NCBI GenBank assembly: GCA_003161205.1
Contig: PMOU01000187.1
Span: 6,668-17,962 of the forward strand
Length of the DNA stretch: 11,295 nucleotides
Direction of reading: 5' to 3'
Source of the DNA: Actinomycetota bacterium
GTDB taxonomy: Bacteria; Actinomycetota; Actinomycetes; Streptosporangiales; Streptosporangiaceae
The number at the start of each line of letters is the position of its first letter. Position 1 is the first letter of the stretch. Position numbers and translations under genes: made by a program. The notes under the pieces were generated by a model. The model was not told the origin of the DNA and ran no database searches. It saw only the letters and a program-made list of their open reading frames with translations. Below, one piece after another: positions 1 to 7,745 of the stretch.

Positions 1-1830
1 GACATCAAGACCAGGTTCACCGATGTCTGGGGCCAGGATCACGTGCTCGAGCGGGTCAAGGAGAACATCCTGTTCCTGGAGCACCCCGAGCTGGTCGAGG
101 AGCGGGGCGGCTACGTACCTGGCGGCCTGCTGCTGTGGGGGCCGCCCGGGACCGGCAAGACGCTGATGGCCGAGGCGGTGGCCGGCGAGACCGGCCGGCC
201 GTACGTGTTCGTCGATCCCGGTGCGTTCATCAACATGTTCATGGGCGTGGGCATCCTCAAGGTCAAGTCGCTCTTCCGCAAGCTGCGCAGGCTCGCGCTG
301 CGCTACGGCGGGGTGATCGTCTTCTTCGACGAGGCCGACTCGCTCGGCAACCGCGGCATGATGACCCAGGGCGCCCCCGGCGGGCAGCAGCAGGCCAGCG
401 CCTTCGCCGCCGCGGGCTGCCACGGATTCTCTTACCTCTCCCGCGACACGCAGTGGCGGCTGTCCAAGAACGCGCTCGACGCCCAGGTCCCCGACGAGCC
501 GGACACCCGGCGCAGCCGGCAGATGGTCGGCGGGATGATGAACGGCGGCGGCGGCGGCGGGATGGGCACGCTGCAGGCCCTGCTGACCGAGCTGTCCGGG
601 CTGAAGAAGCCGCGCGGCATCGTCAACCGGTACGTCCGGCGGATCTTCGGCATGCGGCCCAAGCCGCCGCCCAAGTACCGGATCCTGGTCATGATGGCGA
701 CCAACATGCCGACGGCCCTGGACGAGGCGCTGCTGCGCCCCGGCCGGATCGACCGGATCTACAAGGTCGGCTACCCGTCCAAGGCAGGCCGGATCCGCAC
801 CTACGAGGGATACTTCTCCAAAGTGCGGCACGAGCTCACGCCGGAAAACATCGACAAGCTCGCCACCATCACCCCCTACGCCACCGGCGCCACCATCAAG
901 GACCTGGTCAACGAGGCTCTCATCACCGCGATCAGGAACGACCGTGACGTCATCACCTGGCCGGATGTGATCAGGGCCAAGCAGCTGAAGGAACTCGGCC
1001 CGCCGCAGGACGTGGAGTACATCGAGCGCGAGCGGCATGCCGTCGCGGTGCACGAGGCTTGCCACGCGCTGGTGGCGTTCCGGGCCCGTCAGCACATGGA
1101 GATCGACATCGCGACGATCGAGAAGGGCAGCGACTACCTCGGGATGGTCGCGAGCATCCCGCCCGAGGACCAGTTCACCCGGTGGCGCAGCGAGTACGAG
1201 ACCGACATCCTGGTGTCGCTGGCCTCGCTCGCCGGAGAGCGGATGTTCTTCAACAAGGACAGCTCCTCGGGCGTGTCCGGGGACCTGGAGTCCGCCACCA
1301 CGGTCGCATCCTTCATGGAAGGCTTCTGGGGCATGGGGACCACGGTGTCGTCGTACTCCACCGCTAAGCGGCTGGAGGTCGGCTCCCCGGGCGGCGGTCG
1401 CGGCGGCACGCTGAAGAAGGGCCAGGACCCGGAGGCCCAGGTCCGGCACGCGCTCGCGGACCGGATCGAGGACAAGCTGCACGAACTGCTCGACCAGACC
1501 GAGGAGATCATCAGGGAGAACAGGAACCACGTCCTGGCCCTGGCGCACGCCCTGGAGACGCACAAGACCCTGAGCGGCGAGGATGTCGTCGCCGTGTTCG
1601 AGCACCGGCGCGGCCCGCTAGTCGACGGCACGCCCTACGCGGACGAGATGTTCCTGGCCCGGCTCAGCGAGTATCACGAGTCCGCCGCGAGGGCCCACCG
1701 GGACCACAGTCAGGACCAGCTGGCCCTGCCGGTGGCCCCGGTGCCCGCTCCGTCCTGGGCGGCCGGGGTCGTCACCGACCCGCTGGGGCTGAACGGGCAG
1801 AACGGGCACAGCGGTTCCGACCCGTCCTGA
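1..1830 (+). CDS. FtsH-like AAA+ ATP-dependent zinc metalloprotease, 5' end outside window
   Basis: The frame is open from base 1 (D-I-K-T-R-F-T-D-V-W-G-Q), which matches the start of an FtsH AAA module, so the gene begins upstream and the GTG at 43 is not its start. Counting visible codons: Walker A GPPGTGKT 47-54, pore loop FMG 80-82, Walker B FFDEAD with D110-E111, second region of homology from A233-T-N with the LLRPGRIDR arginines 246, 249 and 252, then an M41 peptidase domain with HEACH 351-355 and a likely third zinc ligand D428 in SGDLESAT. All key ATPase and protease residues are present. Family members degrade membrane and soluble proteins as hexamers; whether this one has the N-terminal membrane segments cannot be seen. 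Two insertions are odd: about 72 codons after Walker B (codons 118-189, with a six-glycine run) and about 26 codons (202-227) before the SRH strand. The C-terminus is a Pro/Ala-rich tail. The gene is probably a paralog of housekeeping ftsH. Confidence 0.92.
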   Translation, partial: DIKTRFTDVWGQDHVLERVKENILFLEHPELVEERGGYVPGGLLLWGPPGTGKTLMAEAVAGETGRPYVFVDPGAFINMFMGVGILKVKSLFRKLRRLALRYGGVIVFFDEADSLGNRGMMTQGAPGGQQQASAFAAAGCHGFSYLSRDTQWRLSKNALDAQVPDEPDTRRSRQMVGGMMNGGGGGGMGTLQALLTELSGLKKPRGIVNRYVRRIFGMRPKPPPKYRILVMMATNMPTALDEALLRPGRIDRIYKVGYPSKAGRIRTYEGYFSKVRHELTPENIDKLATITPYATGATIKDLVNEALITAIRNDRDVITWPDVIRAKQLKELGPPQDVEYIERERHAVAVHEACHALVAFRARQHMEIDIATIEKGSDYLGMVASIPPEDQFTRWRSEYETDILVSLASLAGERMFFNKDSSSGVSGDLESATTVASFMEGFWGMGTTVSSYSTAKRLEVGSPGGGRGGTLKKGQDPEAQVRHALADRIEDKLHELLDQTEEIIRENRNHVLALAHALETHKTLSGEDVVAVFEHRRGPLVDGTPYADEMFLARLSEYHESAARAHRDHSQDQLALPVAPVPAPSWAAGVVTDPLGLNGQNGHSGSDPS

Positions 1831-1843
1831 CCGGGCTGCGGCG

Positions 1844-2404
1844 ATGCGGGGCGGCTTGCGGGTGCGGCAGGCGGTCAACCTGGCCAACCTCTCGACGCTA
1901 GCCGGGCTGGGCGTGGCCGCGGCAGGGCGCGCCCAGCTCAAAGGCAGCGTGGACGGGCTGGTCACCGGGACCGGGTACCGGCTGCCGGTGCCGCCCGCCC
2001 CGGCATTCTGCGTCGGCAACGTGATCATCACCAGGGGCGATGAGCTCGATCCCGGGACAGCGCTGTTCCGCCACGAGGCCCGGCACGCCACCCAGTACGC
2101 CTGGTGCGGCGGGGTGACGATGATCCCGCTCTACCTGGCGGCGGCGGGAGTCTCCTGGGCGCTCACCGGCGACTTCGGCGCTCGTAACGTCTTCGAGCGG
2201 CGGGCCGGGCTGACCGACGGCGGGTACACCGACAAGCCGCTGCGGCCGGGCCTGCGGCGGGGGCTGGGGTCGGGGCTGGGGTGGCGTCAGCCGAGCATCC
2301 GGGCGCTCAGCGGCTCAGGCCGGCCAGCAGGCGCTCCCGGGCGGCGCCCTCGCGGGCTGGCTTCAGCCGGACGTGCCGGATCGAGCGCCAGCCCTTCCCG
2401 GTGA
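1844..2404 (+). CDS. Small putative HExxH metalloprotease-like protein
   Basis: This 186-residue protein has HEARH at residues 77-81 followed by A-T-Q, and a later N-V-F-E-R-R-A with E118. The pattern HExxHxxQ plus a downstream N-x-x-E-R resembles the core of DUF4157-like putative gluzincins, where two His and the distal Glu would bind zinc. This is motif recognition, not a confirmed family call. Two hydrophobic stretches (about residues 12-28 and 91-107) suggest membrane association. The ATG lies 13 bases after the FtsH-like stop, with no good Shine-Dalgarno, so translational coupling is likely; a GTG at 1862 is an alternative start. The last roughly 45 residues are Gly/Arg/Ser/Pro-rich and overlap the 3' end of the convergent cyclotransferase gene by 98 bases. 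That tail also includes codons from a G-quadruplex motif, so it may be a poorly conserved extension. The neighbour suggests a proteolysis-related role. Confidence 0.72.
   Translation: MRGGLRVRQAVNLANLSTLAGLGVAAAGRAQLKGSVDGLVTGTGYRLPVPPAPAFCVGNVIITRGDELDPGTALFRHEARHATQYAWCGGVTMIPLYLAAAGVSWALTGDFGARNVFERRAGLTDGGYTDKPLRPGLRRGLGSGLGWRQPSIRALSGSGRPAGAPGRRPRGLASAGRAGSSASPSR
2259..2281 (+). other. G-quadruplex-forming motif
   Basis: Four runs of four or five G lie at 2259-2263, 2266-2269, 2272-2275 and 2278-2281, separated by two-base loops (CT, TC, CT). This is a textbook intramolecular G4 pattern on the plus strand, so it would also form in the transcript of the upstream plus genes. It lies inside the 3' part of the HExxH gene and 26 bases before the stop of the convergent cyclotransferase gene. 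Seen directly; any role in pausing or termination is inference. Confidence 0.7.
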
Positions 2405-3104
2405 GCAGGAACTCCCCGGGCGCGGACAGCGCGGCGATCCCGTTCATGATCGCCTGCGCGTCGCCGAAATGCCGTTCGGCGGCCGGGCGGGCGTTGACGA
2501 TGTCCGTGACTTCGCCGCTGTCCGGGTCAATGCCGGCCAGGTAGTGCGTGCCGGCCACATTGGCCCAGATCGTGCCCCCGGACCAGGCGAGATCGTTGAG
2601 GCCGGGCACCCGGCGGCCGTCGCAGCGGACGTGGACCACGGCCTGCGGCTCCAGGGTCCGCGGATCACGGCGGACCAGCTCGCTGCTCCCGTCGCTGGTC
2701 ACGACGTACTGCTCCGTCGCGCAGATGCCCCAGCCCTCCCGGCTGAAGGGCACCCGGTCCGCCAGCTCAAGGGTGCTGGCGTCCCAGCGCAGCGCGACCC
2801 GTTCGTGCCAGGTCAGCTGCCAGATACCGTCGCCGGCCTGGCAGATGCCCTCACCGAAAAGCCCGGCGGGCAAGACGACGCGCTGCCCGACCTGACCGCC
2901 GAGCTGATACCGGGACAGCGCCGACTGACCGTAGAGCCCGGTGGACTCCCACACCGTCCCGCCATCCGCGATCAATCCCTGGGTGAACCCTCGCCCAGGA
3001 TGCGCGTAACGCCGGATAACCCCGGTCCGCCAGGTTCTCAGCTGCCACCGCCTTGTCGGGGTCTGGCCGCGGTCAGGCCTCGTCGCCGTGCGCGCAGACG
3101 GCAA
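2307..3104 (-). CDS. Glutaminyl-peptide cyclotransferase (plant/papaya type)
   Basis: The 265-residue product carries the motifs of the beta-propeller glutaminyl cyclase family (Glu_cyclase_2): GFTQGL near residue 39, ESTGLYGQS 53-61, GEGI 84-87, EGWGI 123-127, LNDLAW..G.IWANV 169-183, a GIDPDSGEV repeat edge at 191-199, MNGIA 220-224 and LLTGKGW 233-239. These enzymes turn N-terminal glutamine into pyroglutamate, releasing ammonia. The only usual start codon after the preceding in-frame stop is TTG at 3104; it lacks a clear Shine-Dalgarno and overlaps the out-of-frame tail of the upstream short gene by 32 bases, so coupled translation is plausible. There is no signal peptide, although many bacterial members are exported, so the protein is either cytosolic or its true N-terminus is lost. 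Its 3' end overlaps the convergent HExxH gene. Confidence 0.85.
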   Translation of the reverse strand: MPSARTATRPDRGQTPTRRWQLRTWRTGVIRRYAHPGRGFTQGLIADGGTVWESTGLYGQSALSRYQLGGQVGQRVVLPAGLFGEGICQAGDGIWQLTWHERVALRWDASTLELADRVPFSREGWGICATEQYVVTSDGSSELVRRDPRTLEPQAVVHVRCDGRRVPGLNDLAWSGGTIWANVAGTHYLAGIDPDSGEVTDIVNARPAAERHFGDAQAIMNGIAALSAPGEFLLTGKGWRSIRHVRLKPAREGAARERLLAGLSR

Positions 3105-3413
3105 GGTTATAGCAGCCGGAGCCGACGTTGCGCAGGTGCACGAGCTCGACGCCGGGCCGCCTCAGGAGTTCTTCGATGACGACGGCAGCGGTCCGCGAGC
3201 GTCGGCGAGGACCGGTTCTGAGCGGTTCAGGATGGCGTTGTAGACGGTGGCGGGGACACGGAGCCTGTCGTCGGCGGTGTACATGGCGGCCAGCTCGGAG
3301 AAGGCGGCGTCGGGGTCGCGGGTGAGGTCGGCCAGACGGTCGAACAGCGGCCCGCAGATGCCCGGCGCGGTCATGACGGCCGGGGTGAGGTAATCGATGT
3401 CGTGGGTGGGCAT
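3073..3413 (-). pseudogene. Short unrecognised gene with an apparent one-base frameshift
   Basis: An ATG at 3413 has a good Shine-Dalgarno (AAGGAG at 3418-3423). The first frame reads about 70 residues of normal-looking, GC3-rich protein (including PLFDRLADLTRDP and VPATVYNAILNRS), then degenerates into PLPSSSKNS and stops at 3162. From about 3190 a second frame, shifted back by one, takes over with the same codon bias and protein-like sequence (TAAVVIEELLRRPGVELVHL, then RNVGSGCYNLAVCAHGDEA), ending at 3073. Joined, the two give a protein of about 113 residues. The switch lies at roughly 3183-3205, in GACGCTCGCGGACCGC, and is explained by loss of one base. It could be a real mutation or an assembly error; no slippery heptamer supports programmed shifting. 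I do not recognise the family. It is the first gene of a minus-strand pair with the cyclotransferase. The intact first-frame ORF alone spans 3162-3413. Confidence 0.65.
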
Positions 3414-3466
3414 GAGTCTCCTTCCGGCGGGGCGGCCTGGCGTGCATGGCGGGGCACCCCACCTGC

Positions 3467-3472
3467 ATTATG
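3467..3472 (-). promoter_or_regulatory. Possible -10 element for the minus-strand gene pair
   Basis: On the minus strand this reads CATAAT, five of six bases of the TATAAT consensus, and lies 53 bases upstream of the ATG at 3413. No good -35 hexamer is seen at 16-18 bases. It lies in the 101-base divergent gap shared with the methyltransferase gene. Confidence 0.25.
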
Positions 3473-3514
3473 ACGGCCGCGGCGGTCCAGGATCATCGGT
3501 GAAATACTGAGCTG

Positions 3515-4321
3515 ATGCAATCGAACGAGGACCGGGAGCGCTTGCGGCAGACGTTCAACCAGGCCGCGGAAACCTACGACCGGGTACGCCCGGACTACCC
3601 GGACGCCCTGTTCGACGACCTCGTAGCGCTGGCCGGCCTGGCGCCGGGCGACCACTTGATCGAGGTGGGCTGCGCGACCGGCAAGGCGACCCGTCCGCTG
3701 GCCCGGCGAGGCTTCCGGATCACCTGCGTCGAACTCGGCCCCGAACTCGCCGCGACCGCCCGGGCGAACCTCGCCGGATTCGGAGTTGACGTGATCGAGG
3801 GCCAGTTCGAGGAATGGCGGCCGGATGAGCCGGCCAGCTGCGTCTACGCGGCCACCGCCTGGCACTGGATCGATCCCGCGCTGCGCTACCAGCGAGCCTG
3901 GCACGCGCTGCGTCCCGGCGGCCATCTGGCCATCTGGGGGGCGGGACACGTGTTTCCCGAGGGAGGTGATCCGTTCTTCGAGGAGATCCAGGACATCTAC
4001 GACGAGATCGGCGAGGGAATGCCGCCCGGCGAAGTGCGGTCACGGCCGGGCGAACAACCCGATGACCGGGCCGACATCGAGGCCAGCGGGCTCTTCGAGG
4101 TCACCGGCATCCGCTGGTATGACTGGGAGCGCGGCTACGACGCGGAGGAGTACATCGAGTTGCTCAGCACGTTCTCCGGGCACCTGGCTATGGCGGACTG
4201 GAAACGGGAGAGGCTGTACGGCGAGATCAGGCGGCGGCTGGCGATGCGCCGGGACCACTCGGTGCGACGCCACTGGGGAGCGGTGCTGCAGGTCGCGCGG
4301 CGCCGCGAACAGCCCGGTTAG
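3515..4321 (+). CDS. Class I SAM-dependent methyltransferase
   Basis: The 268-residue protein has a Rossmann-type methyltransferase fold signature: an N-terminal F-N-Q-A-A-E-T-Y-D-R-V-R-P-x-Y segment typical of the UbiE/Methyltransf_11/25 group, SAM-binding motif I (LIEVGCATGKAT) at residues 48-59, an acidic motif II in ITCVELGPEL, then ATAWHWIDP and RPGGHLAIW before a C-terminal half of mixed helices. The substrate cannot be deduced; related proteins act on small molecules. The start ATG has only a weak upstream purine match. A -10-like AATACT ends six bases before it, the spacing expected for a leaderless transcript, which is a guess. The gene stands alone, divergent from the frameshifted gene and convergent with the rho-like gene, whose stop lies 26 bases beyond. 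Confidence 0.88.
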   Translation: MQSNEDRERLRQTFNQAAETYDRVRPDYPDALFDDLVALAGLAPGDHLIEVGCATGKATRPLARRGFRITCVELGPELAATARANLAGFGVDVIEGQFEEWRPDEPASCVYAATAWHWIDPALRYQRAWHALRPGGHLAIWGAGHVFPEGGDPFFEEIQDIYDEIGEGMPPGEVRSRPGEQPDDRADIEASGLFEVTGIRWYDWERGYDAEEYIELLSTFSGHLAMADWKRERLYGEIRRRLAMRRDHSVRRHWGAVLQVARRREQPG

Positions 4322-4323
4322 CG

Positions 4324-4347
4324 AGCGAGCACCGGGCCCGGTATCGC

Positions 4348-4348
<1 letters not shown>
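4324..4348. terminator. Inverted repeat between convergent genes, possible bidirectional terminator
   Basis: A perfect 12-base palindrome ACCGGGCCCGGT (4331-4342) is flanked by a second matching pair, AGCGA (4324-4328) and TCGCT (4344-4348), giving a hairpin stem of up to nine pairs with a small internal asymmetry. It fills the 26-base gap between the methyltransferase stop and the rho-like stop. There is no T tract on either side, so intrinsic termination is uncertain, though U-less hairpins are often proposed in actinobacteria. Confidence 0.45.
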
Positions 4349-5526
<1,178 letters not shown>

Positions 5527-5533
5527 AAGGTAA

Positions 5534-5555
5534 TTTCCTTTCGCTGGGAAGCGAA
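5534..5555 (-). promoter_or_regulatory. Hairpin abutting the Shine-Dalgarno of the rho-like gene
   Basis: On the minus strand, TTCGCT and AGCGAA form a perfect six-pair stem with a TCCC loop (5540-5555). The 3' arm runs directly into the ribosome binding site AAAGGAAA (5534-5541), which supports the ATG at 5526. AAGG of the binding site can instead pair with CCTT just before the ATG. The arrangement could control translation start; that is inference. Confidence 0.5.
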
Positions 5556-5666
5556 TATGGGCCAGCCGCGCTGAATGTGGGCGCGCCTAATTAGAGCGCT
5601 GGCGCGGCGGCCGGATTAAAGTTTGTATGAGCGCGCGATGCCGGTTCGTTCGGAATATCCGAGATC

Positions 5667-5695
5667 TCTGCCTGGGCAGACGAGCCTTCTAGGCT
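5667..5695. repeat. Two adjacent perfect inverted repeats
   Basis: TCTGCC-TG-GGCAGA (5667-5680) and AGCCT-TCT-AGGCT (5683-5695) sit two bases apart, about 140 bases upstream of the rho-like start and 370 upstream of the lysozyme start. They could be operator half-sites or small hairpins in either transcript. Direct observation; function unknown. Confidence 0.5.
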
Positions 5696-6051
5696 GAGCT
5701 GGCAACGCCGGGAAAAGATCCGGGAAAACTTCGTCATGCGCTCGACGTCAGTTCCTGATAAGGATTGGTAGCTTTGGGACTGACGGAGAAAAAAGTCGTA
5801 ACTGCTGGCCGCTCGAAGGGGCCGGACCCGCTACCACGAGGTCCCATAATGCACGACTATACGGCACAACAGCGGCGGGCGCTAGTTCATTCCCGCGGTA
5901 TTCCCGGCGGCACGCTTACGGCCCAAGACGGCGGCGCTGCGGGACGATGGTGTACTTCGGTCGCCTCGAGACCGCGGTCGCCTCCGGCGGCACCCGTGAT
6001 CAGCTTCTGGCTAGGTATCTCCTACGCTACGATTTCTGCGAACGCGGGGAC

Positions 6052-6056
6052 GGAGG
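6052..6056 (+). promoter_or_regulatory. Ribosome binding site deciding the GH25 start
   Basis: GGAGG lies 11 bases before the ATG at 6068, while no such site precedes the earlier in-frame starts (TTG 5765, ATG 5849). Recognisable GH25 sequence also begins a few residues after the 6068 start. Confidence 0.6.
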
Positions 6057-6067
6057 AACGACCGCCG

Positions 6068-6979
6068 ATGGCAGATGCCAAGGGAATTGACGTCTCGAAT
6101 TTCGCCGGAGATTTCGATTGGTCCGGTACATCGGGCTTGTCGTTCGGCATCTGCCGGGCCAGCCAGGGACTGGGGGGCAGCGGCACCAACTCACCGGATC
6201 CCTTCCTGGCCTGGAACTGGCCCCGGATCAAGGCCAAGGGGCTCGCCCGGGGCGCGTATCACTTCCTTGATCCGGACCTGAGCGGGGCGGATCAGGCGAG
6301 TTACTTCGTGGACAAGGTCAGCGCGGTCGGCCTCGAAACCACCGACATGCTCTGGCTGGACAACGAGACCGCCGGCGCGTCCGCGGCCGGCGTCGCCGCG
6401 TGTGCCCGCGCCTTCATGGCCAAGCTGGTATCACTGCGTCCGCATAATCCCCGCGGGGTGTATTCGTTCTACGACTTCATCAGGTCGGGTAACTGCGCCG
6501 GGCTCGAGTCCTACCCGCTGTGGCTGGCCATCTACCAGTCGGCGAGACCCAGCGCGCCCGCGCCGTGGCGCGCCTGGACGTTCTGGCAGTCCGGCGGGAC
6601 CGGCAATCACGACGACGACGTCTTCGGTGGCACCGCCGCTGAGCTGAGCGCGTGGATCAGGTCATTCCAGCCGCACGTGGAGGAAGAAGTGCAGTCAGGT
6701 CAGCTCAACACCGGCGCCGGTGCCCTTACCGTCATCGCGGTGCCGGTCGGCAGCGCCACCAACATCGCGTTCGCCTGCGACAACGGGGTCCAGGGACTCG
6801 CGCCCGCGGTGCTGCGGGTCGCCGTCTTGGACAGCGAGTGGCGCGTCACGAACAACGTCACCGTGGACTCCACCAAGGGCCAGGCCCAGGTCAGGTTCCC
6901 CGACCCGGGCCGGACCGGGGCGGTCTCGGTCGTGCGGCAGGACGCGGGCGACGTCATCGTCGGGTACGAGGTTTCCTAG
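6068..6979 (+). CDS. GH25-family lysozyme (N-acetylmuramidase) with C-terminal beta domain
   Basis: The 303-residue protein opens with KGIDVSNFAG (D8), has the LWLDNE catalytic pair D98 and E100 in the D-x-E pattern of GH25, plus ARGAYHFLDP and WTFWQSGG typical of the family barrel, which ends near residue 200. GH25 enzymes cut the beta-1,4 bond between N-acetylmuramic acid and N-acetylglucosamine in peptidoglycan. The remaining roughly 90 residues (from about QSGQLNTGAG) form a Val/Thr-rich, predicted beta-type domain of unknown role, possibly wall-binding. No signal peptide is seen from this start, so export, if it occurs, would be by a non-classical route or lysis. Start chosen by the upstream GGAGG and by the domain boundary. 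The stop lies only eight bases from the stop of the convergent YceI gene. Confidence 0.9.
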   Translation: MADAKGIDVSNFAGDFDWSGTSGLSFGICRASQGLGGSGTNSPDPFLAWNWPRIKAKGLARGAYHFLDPDLSGADQASYFVDKVSAVGLETTDMLWLDNETAGASAAGVAACARAFMAKLVSLRPHNPRGVYSFYDFIRSGNCAGLESYPLWLAIYQSARPSAPAPWRAWTFWQSGGTGNHDDDVFGGTAAELSAWIRSFQPHVEEEVQSGQLNTGAGALTVIAVPVGSATNIAFACDNGVQGLAPAVLRVAVLDSEWRVTNNVTVDSTKGQAQVRFPDPGRTGAVSVVRQDAGDVIVGYEVS

Positions 6980-6987
6980 CCACCGCC

Positions 6988-7710
6988 TCAGGCCTTGCTG
7001 AAGACCAGGAGGAACTCGAGCAGGCCGTGATCCTGCGTGGTCACGAAGCCGCCGATGCTCGGGTTCGCGATGTTGTAGTCGGAGAACAGGACCGGGATGT
7101 CGCCGACCGCCTCGATCTGCGCTCCCTTGCGCTCAGCGGTCAGCGTGAATGTCACCGTGCGGGTGGCGCCATGCAGGGTCAGCTTCCCGGTCGCGGTGTA
7201 GCTCTTGATCACGCCGGTGGCGGGCAGCGGGGCCAGGTCGATCGGGCTGGTAAGCGTGAACGTCCCGGTGGGGTACTTGGCCACGTCCATGATGCGGCCG
7301 TCGAATTGCGAGTTCCGCTGGCTCTTGTCGCTGAGCACAGTGTCCATCGGGACGCTGAAGGTGGCGGCCGTGACGGTGGTGCCCGCAATCGTGAGGTGCC
7401 CGGTGACCGAGGAGGTCCGGCCGACGGCGGTGGTGCTCTGGCCGAGCAGCACCTCGCTGACGCGGTAGCCGACGGCGGAGCCGGAACCGGCGCTGTACGT
7501 ACCGGCCAGCGCATCGCTGGCCGCCGTGCTCGCCGTCGCCGTCCCGCCGGACGAGGAAGACGCGGAGGCGGAACTGCTGGCCGCCGGCAGCTTCAATGCG
7601 GCCGGCGTGCTGCCGTTGAAGAAGTGGATATAAAGGAAAGGGCCGCCCACCGCGAGAACTACCACCACGATGATGCCGGCCATCAGCCATCTGAGCCAGT
7701 GACGTCGCAT
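6988..7710 (-). CDS. YceI-family (polyisoprenoid-binding lipocalin-like) membrane-anchored protein
   Basis: The 240-residue product begins with basic residues (MRRHWLRW) and a hydrophobic segment at about 9-32, which serves as a signal anchor, then a Ser/Ala/Thr-rich linker (about 43-68) and a YceI domain. Family hallmarks are G-YRVSEVLLGQ, TAVGRTSSVTG, DTVLSDKSQRNSQFDGRIMD, KYPTGTFTL, TGKLTLHGATRTVTFTL and SDYNIANPSIGGF. YceI proteins bind long isoprenoid or lipid chains in a beta barrel; here the domain would face outside the membrane. There is no Shine-Dalgarno before the ATG, so the mRNA may be leaderless. The gene is divergent from gluconokinase with only 43 bases between starts and convergent with GH25. 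No functional link with either is evident. Confidence 0.9.
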   Translation of the reverse strand: MRRHWLRWLMAGIIVVVVLAVGGPFLYIHFFNGSTPAALKLPAASSSASASSSSGGTATASTAASDALAGTYSAGSGSAVGYRVSEVLLGQSTTAVGRTSSVTGHLTIAGTTVTAATFSVPMDTVLSDKSQRNSQFDGRIMDVAKYPTGTFTLTSPIDLAPLPATGVIKSYTATGKLTLHGATRTVTFTLTAERKGAQIEAVGDIPVLFSDYNIANPSIGGFVTTQDHGLLEFLLVFSKA

Positions 7711-7739
7711 GCCGGTAGTTTGCGCCCGGATTTTCTGAA

Positions 7740-7745
7740 TAGGCT
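7740..7745 (+). promoter_or_regulatory. Possible -10 element for leaderless gluconokinase transcript
   Basis: TAGGCT fits the actinobacterial TANNNT -10 pattern and ends eight bases before the ATG at 7754, with no ribosome binding site between. No strong -35 is seen. The reading as a leaderless promoter is inference from spacing. Confidence 0.3.

Larger units (their letters stand above)
5527..6067. other. Non-coding divergent region between rho-like and GH25 genes
   Basis: This 541-base gap has no convincing gene. An open plus-strand extension of the lysozyme frame runs from 5765, but its codons have low GC at third positions and its peptide is unlike a protein domain. The gap holds the rho-like leader hairpin (5540-5555), two adjacent inverted repeats (5667-5680 and 5683-5695), a direct repeat CCGGGAAAA (near 5709 and 5720), a 10-base direct repeat CGGTCGCCTC at 5958 and 5975, and the lysozyme ribosome binding site GGAGG at 5052+1000, that is 6052-6056. 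I could not match it to a known riboswitch. Confidence 0.6.

Noticed and set aside
3183..3205. Programmed -1 ribosomal frameshift
   Set aside because: No X-XXY-YYZ slippery heptamer or obvious downstream stimulator at the frame change; a single-base deletion or assembly error is simpler.
5556..6051. Cyclic-di-AMP (ydaO) riboswitch, common upstream of actinobacterial wall hydrolases
   Set aside because: I looked for the conserved core segments and did not find them in the expected order.
5765..6067. N-terminal extension of the GH25 lysozyme frame, including a hydrophobic stretch ending SANAG that resembles a signal peptide
   Set aside because: Codons have low third-position GC unlike the gene body, no start codon places a basic n-region directly before the hydrophobic stretch, and GGAGG supports ATG 6068.
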